This document shows, one piece after another, positions 42,021 through 51,076 of a stretch of DNA of 64,000 nt. The notes beneath the pieces are model-generated. The model saw only the letters and a list, made by a program, of their open reading frames with translations, was not told the origin of the DNA and made no database searches. Both the position numbers and the translations under genes were made by a program. The DNA comes from JBHJGO01 sp050331715. Its GTDB lineage: Bacteria > Cyanobacteriota > Cyanobacteriia > Cyanobacteriales > Microcoleaceae. The stretch's first letter is position 1, and each line of letters begins with the position of its first letter. The stretch lies in contig JBHJGO010000015.1 of the NCBI GenBank assembly GCA_050331715.1, positions 65,373 through 129,372 on the forward strand, given 5' to 3'.

Positions 42021-42225
42021 GATCACTGTAGTTAAAACTACATTTTGAGAAGACCTGGATTTAGTCCGGTTTTCAGTGCTTTGCTCAGATCGCTAAAGCC
42101 TACCTCTTCTTGGGGTGTCAGTCTCTGAAACTGAGGGTTATGACGTCGGAAATATTTTCCAGGTAAGGGGCATTCGTCGGATCCAAATCGATTACGAGTA
42201 GTAACAACCTCATCACTTACATACA

Positions 42226-45200
42226 ATGGGTAATAACGTAATTTTCATTCACCCGGATGGAACCAGTCCATCTCATTTCGCCGCAGGACGGTTTGTTCAA
42301 GAAGGCCCTGATGGACGCTTGAACTGGGAAAACATGACAAACGCTGGGGTTTACCTGGGTCACATGGAAGACCGCCTGGTTGGAACCTCCAATGCTGGTG
42401 CGGTCACTCACGCTACTGGAGTCAAAACCTTTGCAGGTTCCTTTGGTCTGGATGCAGAGGGAAATTCTGTTGAGTCTTTGTCCTCAATCAGCCCTGAATT
42501 GGGTGGGCCTGATCTAGGTGTTGAGCCTGGAACCACCATCATGGAAGAAGCGATCGCTGCTGGAAAAGCGACAGCGGTTATCAACTCTGGTTTCATCGCT
42601 GAGCCTGGAACTGGAGCATTCTTGGCTGAGGTTGAGAATCGTGGTGCGACCGAAGAAATCACACTTCAAGTTCTTGAATCCGGCGTAGACGTGATCCTAG
42701 GCGCAGGTGAAACTGATTACCTACCAGAAGGAACCATTGGTTTCTTCGGAGAAGAAGGAACTCGTGAAGATGGTCGCAACCTGATCGAAGAAGCAGAAGC
42801 AATGGGTTTCACCGTTGTTTTCACCCAAGAAGAGTTAGAGAACCTTCCGGCTGACACCGAGAAGTTGTTGGGAATCTTCGCGGCTGAGGACACCTACAAC
42901 GACACTACCGAGGAAGCTAATCAGGCGGCTGGACTGGACAACTATGGTCAGTTCTTCCCCGATGGAACTCCTACAAATCCTCCAACGATTGGAGATATGT
43001 TGGACGCGACCCTTGCTCTTGACCTGTTCTCCGCTGAAAATGAAGACGGATTCTTCATCGTGATGGAGGAAGAGGCAACCGATAACTTCACCAACAACAA
43101 CAACGGTCGTGGCTTGGTTGAAGCGGTATTGCGAGCTGACGAAGCAATTGGTATTGCTCAGGATTACGTTGACAACGTTGACCCCAACACTCTAATCATC
43201 ACAGCAGCTGACAGTGATGCCGGTGGTCTAGAAGTTGACGACGTTGCTCCAGACGAGCCTGTCGGCAGCATTCCTGTGAATCCTACTGAAGCTGATCGTT
43301 CCGATGCGGTTCTGAATCCTCTAGATGGAACCGAAGGTCTGGGAACTGATCCATTCGTTTCTGCTCCTGATGCCAATGGTAATGAGTATTCCTTTGGTCT
43401 AGCCTACGTTGGAACCCCTGACGTTGCCGGAAGCATTGTTTCCAAGACTTATGGTTTGAATGCGGACTTGTTGCCTGCCACTGTGGACAACACCGACATC
43501 TACCGCATCATGTATCAAACTCTGTTTGATGTAGAGTTGCCTTCCTTCGTTCCTGCTGAAGCGCCTGAGCCTGCGCCAGAAGCAACTGAGGAAACTGGAA
43601 ACGTCATCTTCATTCACCCAGACGGTGCTAGCCCTTCCCACTATGCGGCAGCTCGTTTCGTTGAGGAAGGCCCCGATGGTCGCTTGAATTGGGACATGAT
43701 GTCCGACGCTGGCGTTTACCTCGGTCACATGGAAGACCGCCTAGTTGGAACCTCCAATGCAGGTGCGGTAACTCACGCGACTGGAACCAAGACCTTTGCT
43801 GGTTCCTTCGGTTTCGATGAGAACGGAACTCCTGTAATTGCTCGTTCCGGTCAGCAGCAAACCATTCTAGAAGAAGCAATTGATGCGGGTAAGGTTACAG
43901 CGGTAATCAACTCCGGTTTCATTGCTGAGCCTGGAACGGGTGCTTTCCTAGCAGATGTGGAAAGCCGTGGAGACACTGAGCAAATCACCCTTGAGGTTCT
44001 TGAGTCTTGTGTAAACGTCATTCTAGGTGGGGGTGAAACCGACTACCTTCCTGTTGGAACCGTTGGTTTCTTTGGTGAAGAGGGAACTCGTGAAGACGGT
44101 CGCAACCTGATTGAAGAGGCAGAAGCCGCAGGTTTCACTGTTGTCTTCGATTTGGATGAGTTGCTTGCTGTTGGCCCTGAAACTGAGAAGTTGTTGGGAA
44201 TCTTCGCAGCTGAGGACACCTACAACGACACCACTGAGGAAGCGAACCAGGAGGCAGGACTGGACAACTACGGTCAGTTCCTACCTGATGGTAGCCCAAC
44301 TAACCAGCCTACTGTTGCTCAGATGCTGGATGTCACTTTAGGACTGGATACCTTCAATGAAAACCAGTTCATGATTGTGATGGAAGAAGAAGGAACTGAC
44401 AACTTCTCCAACAACAACAATGCCCGTGGCGCAGTCGAAGCTGCAATGCGAGCGGATGATGCGATTGGCGTAGCGATGGACTTCATCGAAAACACCGATC
44501 CAAACACTCTACTAATCACAGCGGCTGACAGTGACGGTAGTGGTTTAGAGGTTGATGATGTTGATCCAGATGAGCCAGTTGGCAGCCTGGGTGTTAACCC
44601 CACTGAAGCGGATCGCTCTGATGCCGTTGAGAATCCTCTAGATGGTGCTGAAGGTCGTGGAACTGAGCCATTTGTTTCTGCCCCTGACCTGGATGGAGAC
44701 GAGTTCAGCTTTGGTATTGCCTTTAATGGTGTAGCGGACTACGCCGGTAGCATCGTTTCCAAGGCCCACGGTCTGAACGCTGACCTGTTGCCTCCTACTG
44801 TAGACAACACTGAAATCTACGACATCATGTACCGCACCCTGTTCGGGGATGTGTTGCCTGAGCTGGGAGATGGTACTCCTGAAGATGAAATGTTGATCGG
44901 TGGAGACACTGATGACCTGATCCGTGGAGATATCGGTGATGATACTGCTGCGGGTGGTGCGGGTAATGACTTCATCTACGGTGAAGAAGGTGATGACCTG
45001 CTGCGTGGTGACAACAACGAGCGCGCCACAGGTGGTCTCGAAGGTGGCGATGATACTATCTCCGGTGGTCTAGGCAATGACCGCATCGGTGGTAAGGGCG
45101 GTAACGATGATCTACGAGGTGATGAAGGTAATGACCGCATCTGGGGTGACGAAGGCGATGACCTGATTGATGGTGGTCTGGGCGATGACCAGCTCTGGGG

Positions 45201-45423
45201 TGACTCCGGTGACGCTGAGGGCGGAGCAGATATCTTCGTTCTGATGGCTGGTGCAGGAACTGACACCATTAACGACTTTGAAGTCGGCATTGACTTGATT
45301 GGTCTGGCTGGTGGTTTGACCTTCGGTGACTTGAGCGTTGCTGACGGTGAAATCGCACTGGATTCCGAGGTTCTAGCAATCGTTGGAGTTGACCTAACTG
45401 AGGACGACTTCACAACTGTTTAA
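42226..45423 (+). CDS. Double alkaline phosphatase with RTX calcium-binding tail
   Basis: A 1065-residue protein. Two alkaline-phosphatase-type domains (about 1-445 and 458-884) repeat nearly the same sequence: HPDGTSPSH/HPDGASPSH metal site, RLVGTSNAGAVTHATG with the candidate catalytic residue (54-65 and about 509-520), a DNFxNNNN loop and ITAADSD. A Pro/Glu linker joins them. From about 889 run RTX nonapeptides (GGDDTISGGLGNDRIGG and similar) and a 65-residue end ADIFVL...TEDDFTTV. There is no signal peptide; RTX tails with this end are exported by type I secretion. It should release phosphate from organic phosphate outside the cell. Confidence 0.9.
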   Translation: MGNNVIFIHPDGTSPSHFAAGRFVQEGPDGRLNWENMTNAGVYLGHMEDRLVGTSNAGAVTHATGVKTFAGSFGLDAEGNSVESLSSISPELGGPDLGVEPGTTIMEEAIAAGKATAVINSGFIAEPGTGAFLAEVENRGATEEITLQVLESGVDVILGAGETDYLPEGTIGFFGEEGTREDGRNLIEEAEAMGFTVVFTQEELENLPADTEKLLGIFAAEDTYNDTTEEANQAAGLDNYGQFFPDGTPTNPPTIGDMLDATLALDLFSAENEDGFFIVMEEEATDNFTNNNNGRGLVEAVLRADEAIGIAQDYVDNVDPNTLIITAADSDAGGLEVDDVAPDEPVGSIPVNPTEADRSDAVLNPLDGTEGLGTDPFVSAPDANGNEYSFGLAYVGTPDVAGSIVSKTYGLNADLLPATVDNTDIYRIMYQTLFDVELPSFVPAEAPEPAPEATEETGNVIFIHPDGASPSHYAAARFVEEGPDGRLNWDMMSDAGVYLGHMEDRLVGTSNAGAVTHATGTKTFAGSFGFDENGTPVIARSGQQQTILEEAIDAGKVTAVINSGFIAEPGTGAFLADVESRGDTEQITLEVLESCVNVILGGGETDYLPVGTVGFFGEEGTREDGRNLIEEAEAAGFTVVFDLDELLAVGPETEKLLGIFAAEDTYNDTTEEANQEAGLDNYGQFLPDGSPTNQPTVAQMLDVTLGLDTFNENQFMIVMEEEGTDNFSNNNNARGAVEAAMRADDAIGVAMDFIENTDPNTLLITAADSDGSGLEVDDVDPDEPVGSLGVNPTEADRSDAVENPLDGAEGRGTEPFVSAPDLDGDEFSFGIAFNGVADYAGSIVSKAHGLNADLLPPTVDNTEIYDIMYRTLFGDVLPELGDGTPEDEMLIGGDTDDLIRGDIGDDTAAGGAGNDFIYGEEGDDLLRGDNNERATGGLEGGDDTISGGLGNDRIGGKGGNDDLRGDEGNDRIWGDEGDDLIDGGLGDDQLWGDSGDAEGGADIFVLMAGAGTDTINDFEVGIDLIGLAGGLTFGDLSVADGEIALDSEVLAIVGVDLTEDDFTTV
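42232..43530 (+). repeat. First copy of the intragenic phosphatase duplication
   Basis: About 1.3 kb encoding the first phosphatase domain. It is matched by the second copy at about 43599-44850. The first copy has about 15 extra codons (SLSSISPELGGPDLG region). The two are conserved in protein over nearly the whole length. Confidence 0.8.
43599..44850 (+). repeat. Second copy of the intragenic phosphatase duplication
   Basis: About 1.25 kb encoding the second phosphatase domain. It contains a cysteine (LESCVNVIL) absent from copy one. Confidence 0.8.
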
Positions 45424-45430
45424 TTGCGGT

Positions 45431-45455
45431 TAGGGGCTGGGTAACCTAGCCCCTA
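45431..45455. terminator. Hairpin after the phosphatase gene
   Basis: TAGGGGCT and AGCCCCTA form an 8-bp stem around GGGTAACCT. No T-run follows. Confidence 0.45.
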
Positions 45456-45501
45456 CAGGATTTCGGAACCTTCGGTTAACTCGAAATTAGCGATCTGACA
45501 C

Positions 45502-45530
45502 AAGGGTGAGCAATGCTCACCCTTCGATTT
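45502..45530. terminator. Strong 10-bp hairpin upstream of the nucleotidase gene
   Basis: AAGGGTGAGC-AAT-GCTCACCCTT is a perfect 10-bp stem with a 3-base loop, followed by CGATTTATATT. It probably terminates most phosphatase mRNA; read-through would still reach the nucleotidase. Confidence 0.65.
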
Positions 45531-45561
45531 ATATTCACTCGATACATAGGACTTAATTTTC

Positions 45562-48500
45562 ATGTTTGAACTTCAACTACTTCACGCAACTGACCAGGAA
45601 GGTGCTGCTGCTGCTTTAGTAGACGCACCCAATCTGAGTGCGGTGATGAATGCCCTGGAAGACGATTTCGACAATACTTTAATCGTGTCTTCTGGCGATC
45701 TCTGGCTGCCGGGTCTGTTCTACAGCGCGAGCGCGGAGATTTATGGCTTCACTGACGAAGATGGTGAATTTGAAGGTGTTCCTGGAATTGCCGATGTTTT
45801 GATCAACAGTGCGATTGGTATCGAAGCTGCAGCTTTCGGCAACCATGAATTTGACCAAGGTACAGGAGCAATTGAGGCATTACTGGCTGCCAATCCTGAA
45901 ATTACTGGCCCTGGAATCGGTGAAGGTGGCTATCCTGGAGCTGCATTTCCTTACCTTAGTTCCAACCTGGACTTCTCCGAAGATCCGAATCTAGCGGATT
46001 TGGTGACTGAGGATGGTCAAGATGTAGATGATATCGCAAATCAAATTGCCAAGAGTGCGATCGCCACGGTCAATGGCGAACAGATTGGTATCGTTGGAGC
46101 CACTACACCCACCCTTTCCAGTATTTCATCCCCTGGAGACGGAGTCGGTGTCAGCCCTGCAAATCCCGATGACTTTGATGCTCTGGCTGAAATCATCCAG
46201 GCTGAAGTGGATCAGTTACTCGCCGATAACCCTGGTCTGAACAAAGTGATCCTGCTGGCTCACATGCAGGTACTCGACATTGAAGTTGAGGAACTAGCTC
46301 CTCGGCTGTCTAATGTAGACGTGATTGTTGCTGGAGGTTCCGATACAATTCTGGCGGATGATACTGACCGTCTACGGGATGGAGATACCGCAGCAGGCCC
46401 CTATCCGATCATTCAAACCGCAGCCGATGGTAATCCCATTGCGATTGTCAATACCGATGGTCAATACCTCTACGTTGGACGTTTGGTTGTCACCTTTGAT
46501 GAGGCTGGAGTGATTATCGAGGATAGTATTGATCCTGAAATCAGTGGAGCCTATGCGACTGATGCTCAAGGCGTTGCTGACCTGAATGCTGAAGACTTGG
46601 TTGATCCTGTCGTCGCTGAAGTGATTGAAGCCCTGAACGAGGTGGTTGAAGCCAAGGAAAGAAACCTATTTGGTTTGACAGAGGAATTTCTGAATGGCCG
46701 ACGCACAGGTGGCGGTCTGGACGGTGTCCGCACCCAGGAAACCAACCTAGGAAACCTGACAGCAGATGCCAATCTCTGGTACAGCCAACAGGTTGATCCA
46801 ACCGTAGAAATTTCCATCAAAAATGGCGGTGGAATTCGTGAAAGTATTGGTGCAGTAACCACGCTACCGGGTGACACTGAGCCCTCCCGCATCCCTCCAG
46901 AGGCGAGCCCAATTTTTGACAAGCCCGAAGGCGGAATCACCCAAACCGATGTTGAAAGCGTTCTTGCCTTAAACAACGATTTGAGTCTGGTAGACGTTAA
47001 CGTTGAGGAACTCAAGGACATCATCGAGCACACCATCAGTGGGGCCACACCTGAAACCATTGATGATGACTTCGGCAGCTTCGGTCAATATTCTGGTCTT
47101 GAGTTCAGCTTTGACATTGATTTCCAGCCCCGTGAAACGGATCCAATTACAGGCGAAGAAACGGTTGATGGTGAGCGGGTTCGTTCCCTAGCTTTAGTCG
47201 ATGAAGCAGGTAACATCACCGATGTGTTGGTGGAAAATGGTGAAATTCAAGGCGATCCAGCGCGTTCCTTCCGTTTGGTAACCCTGGGCTTCCTAGCAGA
47301 TGGTGGCAGTAACTACCCCATTCCTCAGACGGATCGAGTGGACTTGTCTGAAGAGGGATTGATTGATGTGAGTGCGTTAACTGTTGGTGACTTCTCCATT
47401 GGCTTTGACCCCAGTCGTGCCAGCGATAGCACTAGTGGTCTGTTTGTGGAGGATACGGTGAGTGGGTTGGGTGTTCTGTTTGACATTGGTTCTCTGCCAT
47501 TGGGAGAGGCTGAAGTTGATCCTGAAAACACTCTCAGCCTTGGCCCCACTGACCTATTGCTGAGCGATGAAATTGCCAGCTTGTTGGAGCTGCCTGAACT
47601 GGCTGGAGCAGATGTGGGAGATGCGCGAGTTGATGCTGTGGTTGAAGCAACTGACACCGCAGATACCTTCACGATTACTGGGGGAACCACCAGTGTGGCA
47701 CTGGATCGCAACGCCTTCCGATTTGCAGCAGAGCTGAATTTGGTAGGGGCTGACAGCACTGGGACTCCCTTTGATGATTCCTTCCAGGTGGGCTTCCCAA
47801 TTGAGGAAACATCTACGGCAACCGTTGTCATTCCAGACGCAGGTGGAATTGCCGGATTTGACGGCGTAATTGACCACTCTGGAACGGTCACCTTTAACCA
47901 AGAATACGCTAGCTTTGCAGCTCCAGGAACTGAGCAGGATGCCCTAGCTGAGTACTTGGCAGCGATCTTCCCCGGTGACGACAATCCTGATACTCCGGCC
48001 TTTACTCAAGCGGATACGCTCCGTGAGGAAGATGAGCGGATTCAGAACCTGCTCTTCCGTGAAGACACGGTACTGGATGGAGACACACCTGAACCACCTG
48101 AAGTGATTGAGGGAACAGACGAAGCCGAAGAAATCGTTGGGCCTGATTCTGACGTTCAAATCCTGGCGGCTGGCGGCAATGACACCGTTGCAGGTGGCCT
48201 GGGGAACGATGAAATCCTCGGACAGGATGGTGACGATCTGCTGCGAGGCGATCTGAATGAGCGGAACTCTGCCGAGGCGGGCGGCGACGACACCATTCGC
48301 GGTGGTGCTGGCAATGACCGCATTGGTGGTAAGGCTGGTAATGATGAATTGCTGGGTGATGAAGGTGATGATGAAATCTTCGGTGACCAGGGCGACGACC
48401 TACTGGATGGTGGACTGGGTGACGACATCCTTCACGGCGATTCTGGAGATATCTTTGGTGGCGCAGATATCTTTGTTCTGGCGGCTGGAGCAGGAACCGA

Positions 48501-48660
48501 TACGATTGTGGACTTTGAAATCGGCCTTGACCTGATTGGTCTAGCGGGTGGTTTGACCTTTGATGATTTAACTGTTGCTGACGGTGAAATTGCTTTGGGT
48601 TCTGAGGTTCTAGCAATTATCGGTGTAGACTTGACTGAGGATGATTTCACTACAGTCTAG
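45562..48660 (+). CDS. Secreted 5'-nucleotidase/metallophosphatase with RTX tail
   Basis: A 1032-residue protein. The N-terminal metallophosphoesterase (about 1-290) shows LLHATDQEG, VSSGDLW, GNHEFDQG and LLAHMQ in the usual order. A 5'-nucleotidase C-terminal domain follows (about 365-590; NLTADANLWY, IKNGGGIRE, SFDIDFQP). A beta-rich module (about 600-830) leads to RTX repeats (853-965) and the same ADIFVL...TEDDFTTV end as the phosphatase upstream. It should strip phosphate from extracellular nucleotides. No signal peptide; type I export is likely. Confidence 0.9.
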   Translation: MFELQLLHATDQEGAAAALVDAPNLSAVMNALEDDFDNTLIVSSGDLWLPGLFYSASAEIYGFTDEDGEFEGVPGIADVLINSAIGIEAAAFGNHEFDQGTGAIEALLAANPEITGPGIGEGGYPGAAFPYLSSNLDFSEDPNLADLVTEDGQDVDDIANQIAKSAIATVNGEQIGIVGATTPTLSSISSPGDGVGVSPANPDDFDALAEIIQAEVDQLLADNPGLNKVILLAHMQVLDIEVEELAPRLSNVDVIVAGGSDTILADDTDRLRDGDTAAGPYPIIQTAADGNPIAIVNTDGQYLYVGRLVVTFDEAGVIIEDSIDPEISGAYATDAQGVADLNAEDLVDPVVAEVIEALNEVVEAKERNLFGLTEEFLNGRRTGGGLDGVRTQETNLGNLTADANLWYSQQVDPTVEISIKNGGGIRESIGAVTTLPGDTEPSRIPPEASPIFDKPEGGITQTDVESVLALNNDLSLVDVNVEELKDIIEHTISGATPETIDDDFGSFGQYSGLEFSFDIDFQPRETDPITGEETVDGERVRSLALVDEAGNITDVLVENGEIQGDPARSFRLVTLGFLADGGSNYPIPQTDRVDLSEEGLIDVSALTVGDFSIGFDPSRASDSTSGLFVEDTVSGLGVLFDIGSLPLGEAEVDPENTLSLGPTDLLLSDEIASLLELPELAGADVGDARVDAVVEATDTADTFTITGGTTSVALDRNAFRFAAELNLVGADSTGTPFDDSFQVGFPIEETSTATVVIPDAGGIAGFDGVIDHSGTVTFNQEYASFAAPGTEQDALAEYLAAIFPGDDNPDTPAFTQADTLREEDERIQNLLFREDTVLDGDTPEPPEVIEGTDEAEEIVGPDSDVQILAAGGNDTVAGGLGNDEILGQDGDDLLRGDLNERNSAEAGGDDTIRGGAGNDRIGGKAGNDELLGDEGDDEIFGDQGDDLLDGGLGDDILHGDSGDIFGGADIFVLAAGAGTDTIVDFEIGLDLIGLAGGLTFDDLTVADGEIALGSEVLAIIGVDLTEDDFTTV

Positions 48661-48787
48661 GCTTGTGATACAGCATTGCCAACGCTGGTGGAGTACAGAA
48701 GTTTGGGGCGCAGGGGATACACACCTATCAGACATCCCAATATGAAGACGTAAGGCCATATCTAGAAACACCATAGAGCTTATGATT

Positions 48788-48816
48788 AGGACAGATTTCA
48801 AATCTGTCCTTTTTAT
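48788..48816 (+). terminator. Rho-independent terminator after the nucleotidase gene
   Basis: AGGACAGATTT and AAATCTGTCCT pair over 11 bases around a C, followed by TTTTATT. Confidence 0.85.
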
Positions 48817-48903
48817 TAACTCCACAAGCTCACATCAAATCCGTTTAATTGCCCATAATGACTCAACAGCCTCTGCCCAACAATTGACTGATCACAACAT
48901 CGC

Positions 48904-49617
48904 CTAATTGCCGATTTCATCGCAAATCTGCCCCCAAGCTGTTACAGGATCTGCTGCCGCTGTAATCGGTCGTCCAATCACTAGATAATCGGCTCCGGCA
49001 TTTATGGCCTCGGTAGGAGTCATAGCTCGCTGTTGGTCACCGGATGCGGCCCATTTGGGTCGGACACCGGGGCAAACTAGCAGGAAATCATCTCCACACA
49101 CCTGACGCAGTTGTTGGGCTTCCTGGGGAGAACAAACAATCCCTGGTAATCCTGAATCCTTGGCTAGAAGTGCCATCTGCAAAGCGTATTCTGGCAACTC
49201 AGTCGGAACTTTCAGGTCAAAGGCCAAATCTCTGGAATTCAGACTGGTGAGTAGGGTGATTGCAATTAATCTTGGTGCAGGTTGACTGAGTTCCTGGGCT
49301 GTAGTTTCAATGGCAGTCTGGGCCTGTTTCAACGCCAGTTTCCCGGCTGTGGCATGAATCGTGATCAGGTCAACACCGTGACGGGTGGCTGACCGACAGG
49401 CTCCAGCAACGGTATTGGGAATATCGTGAAATTTCAGATCGAGAAAAATTCGTTTCTGTCGCTGCTTGAGAATCGTTAAAATTCCTGGCCCCACACTGAC
49501 AAACAGTTCTAGGCCAACTTTCCAAAAATTCACCTGAGGCAATTGATTCAAAAGCTGGATTGCTTGCTCTAGATCAGGAACATCAAGTGGAACAATAATC
49601 CGATCAGAATTTTTCAT
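48904..49617 (-). CDS. pyrF: Orotidine 5'-phosphate decarboxylase PyrF
   Basis: PyrF decarboxylates OMP to UMP. The 237-residue protein has the catalytic FLDLKFHDIPNTV (D-x-K-x-x-D) near 60-72, HATAG, and a C-terminal CPGVRPKW...DYLVIGRPI phosphate site. It is a canonical group I enzyme. The window contains a second OMP-decarboxylase domain at 54340-55806. Confidence 0.96.
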   Translation of the reverse strand: MKNSDRIIVPLDVPDLEQAIQLLNQLPQVNFWKVGLELFVSVGPGILTILKQRQKRIFLDLKFHDIPNTVAGACRSATRHGVDLITIHATAGKLALKQAQTAIETTAQELSQPAPRLIAITLLTSLNSRDLAFDLKVPTELPEYALQMALLAKDSGLPGIVCSPQEAQQLRQVCGDDFLLVCPGVRPKWAASGDQQRAMTPTEAINAGADYLVIGRPITAAADPVTAWGQICDEIGN

Positions 49618-50005
49618 TCAAATTTTTCTCATCTTTGACTATTTCTGAGTGAATACCCCAAGAAGCAAGTTGAGTGAAACGAACCTGTTCAGGGTTTGGC
49701 CCTTCAATCAATGTATGCAATTGATTGGGTATATATCCGTGCGTATTCTATCAGATCGCTATTTGACCCCAGCCTTAACCCTGATTAAAACAGTAGAGGT
49801 TTTGCCCTCCCTTTTCAGCCAGCTTCTTAATCGATAGTGTTAATTGATTAATGAGTAGGAGCAGGGTTGCAGTCCCCGTCAAAGTGGATGTAGAGGGCTA
49901 AAGCGTCAATCTCATCCGCTGTTAACGGCTCGAACACCAATCTCGGCAAAGGTTAGAGTGACTTCGCTATCATTGCTTGCATACAAATAGTCTAGGAGTG
50001 GACAG
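49618..50005. other. Spacer with a possible decayed minus-strand gene
   Basis: No intact gene. On the minus strand about 49850-50005 reads LLDYLYASNDSEVTLTFAEIG in one frame and, shifted by one base at about 49930, RLVFEPLTADEIDALALYI and HFDGDCNPAPTH to a TAA. The pieces look protein-like and may be one frameshifted gene end. No family is recognised. Confidence 0.3.
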
Positions 50006-50403
50006 TTGATATCGACCCCCAAACTTCATGTCAGCGATAAGCTATTCTGGGAAATCTGCCAACAGAATCCAGAGCTGAGGCTTGAACGCACCGCCACAGG
50101 AGAATTGATTTTGACCTCCCCCCTGCCGGAGGTGAAACAGGCAGTTACAACGCGGATTTAACCATAGACTTTGGAATCTGGAACCGCAGAGCCAAACTTG
50201 GTAAAGTCTTCGATGATTCCTTGGGTGATGTCCAGGAAAAAATGCGTGAGTACATGGCTAACGGGGTTCAGTCGGGCTGGCTAATCAATCGTGCTGACAA
50301 AACCGTTGAAATCTATCGACAAGGTCAACCTGTTCAGGTTGTGAGTATACTCTACACATTCAGCGGTGAAGATGTATTACCCAGGTTTGAATTGGAGGTT
50401 TAG
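50006..50403 (+). pseudogene. Broken Uma2 family gene
   Basis: After AGGAGTGGACAG, a TTG start reads LHVSDKLFWEICQQNPEL, RLERTATGELILTSPLPE. Then the frame must shift by one base near 50125 to continue GGETGSYNADLTIDFGIWNR, AKLGKVFDDS, and it jumps directly to QEKMREYMANGVQSGWLIN and VLPRFELEV. This is the Uma2 pattern with one frameshift and loss of the middle segment that normally holds PDxxxWV and the catalytic ELRSPSD. Confidence 0.78.
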
Positions 50404-50405
50404 AG

Positions 50406-50951
50406 ATGCAAGCAACTGAAAAATTTGTCTGGACGTTGGATCACTATCACCGGGCCGTCAAAGCAGGTATTTTTGACGATGAACAGATTGAATTACTTGA
50501 GGGAGAGTTAATTGAAATGGCTCCAGAGGGGGAGCCGCACGCAAATCGTAGCAGTGGATTACATCGGTTTTTGACACTCAGTTTGGGGGAACAAACTGAA
50601 GTTCGAGAGAACCATCCAATCACTTTAGAGAACTCTGAACCGCAGCCTGACATTGCAGTGGTGCAACCGCTGGGCCGAGAATATGACATTCACCACCCCT
50701 ATCCTGAGAATATCTTCTGGATTATCGAATTTGCTGAAACCAGCCTGGAAAAGGATTTGACGGTCAAGCGCAAACTCTATGCAACGGCTGGGATTCCTGA
50801 GTACTGGGTCGTAAATCTAAAACAGCGTCAAGTTCATCGATATTGTCAACCGGAGCAGGGAGAGTATCAGTGGAGTGACATTGTGCAGTCTGGAACTCTC
50901 AGCCCCAATGTTTTTCCTGAAGTGCAGATTGATTTCGAAGCCTTGGTTTAA
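50406..50951 (+). CDS. Uma2 family (DUF820) protein
   Basis: A 181-residue intact Uma2 protein: GELIEMAPEGEPHA, PQPDIAVVQPLG, FWIIEFAETSLEKDLTVKR and EYWVVNLKQRQVHRY (parts). The PD...E-x-x nuclease-like core residues Asp and Glu are present. It starts three bases after the broken Uma2 gene but is of a different subgroup (EFAETSLEKDL against ELRSPSD), so it is not simply its duplicate. Confidence 0.86.
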   Translation: MQATEKFVWTLDHYHRAVKAGIFDDEQIELLEGELIEMAPEGEPHANRSSGLHRFLTLSLGEQTEVRENHPITLENSEPQPDIAVVQPLGREYDIHHPYPENIFWIIEFAETSLEKDLTVKRKLYATAGIPEYWVVNLKQRQVHRYCQPEQGEYQWSDIVQSGTLSPNVFPEVQIDFEALV

Positions 50952-51076
50952 GGGCAATGGTAGCTTTTTTCCACGTCAAACAAAGCTTAAGATTCCACCG
51001 CTGGAAAATGGCGATCGCCTCCCCGTCGAGAACTTGACCACATCTCAAGAACCAGCAGAGGTCAGATTGCAAATAT

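Noticed and set aside
44976..45413. Long Ser/Pro-rich ORF antisense to the RTX repeats (also at 48002-48616)
   Set aside because: Repetitive Gly-Asp codons give open antisense frames of Ser/Pro; these are shadows.
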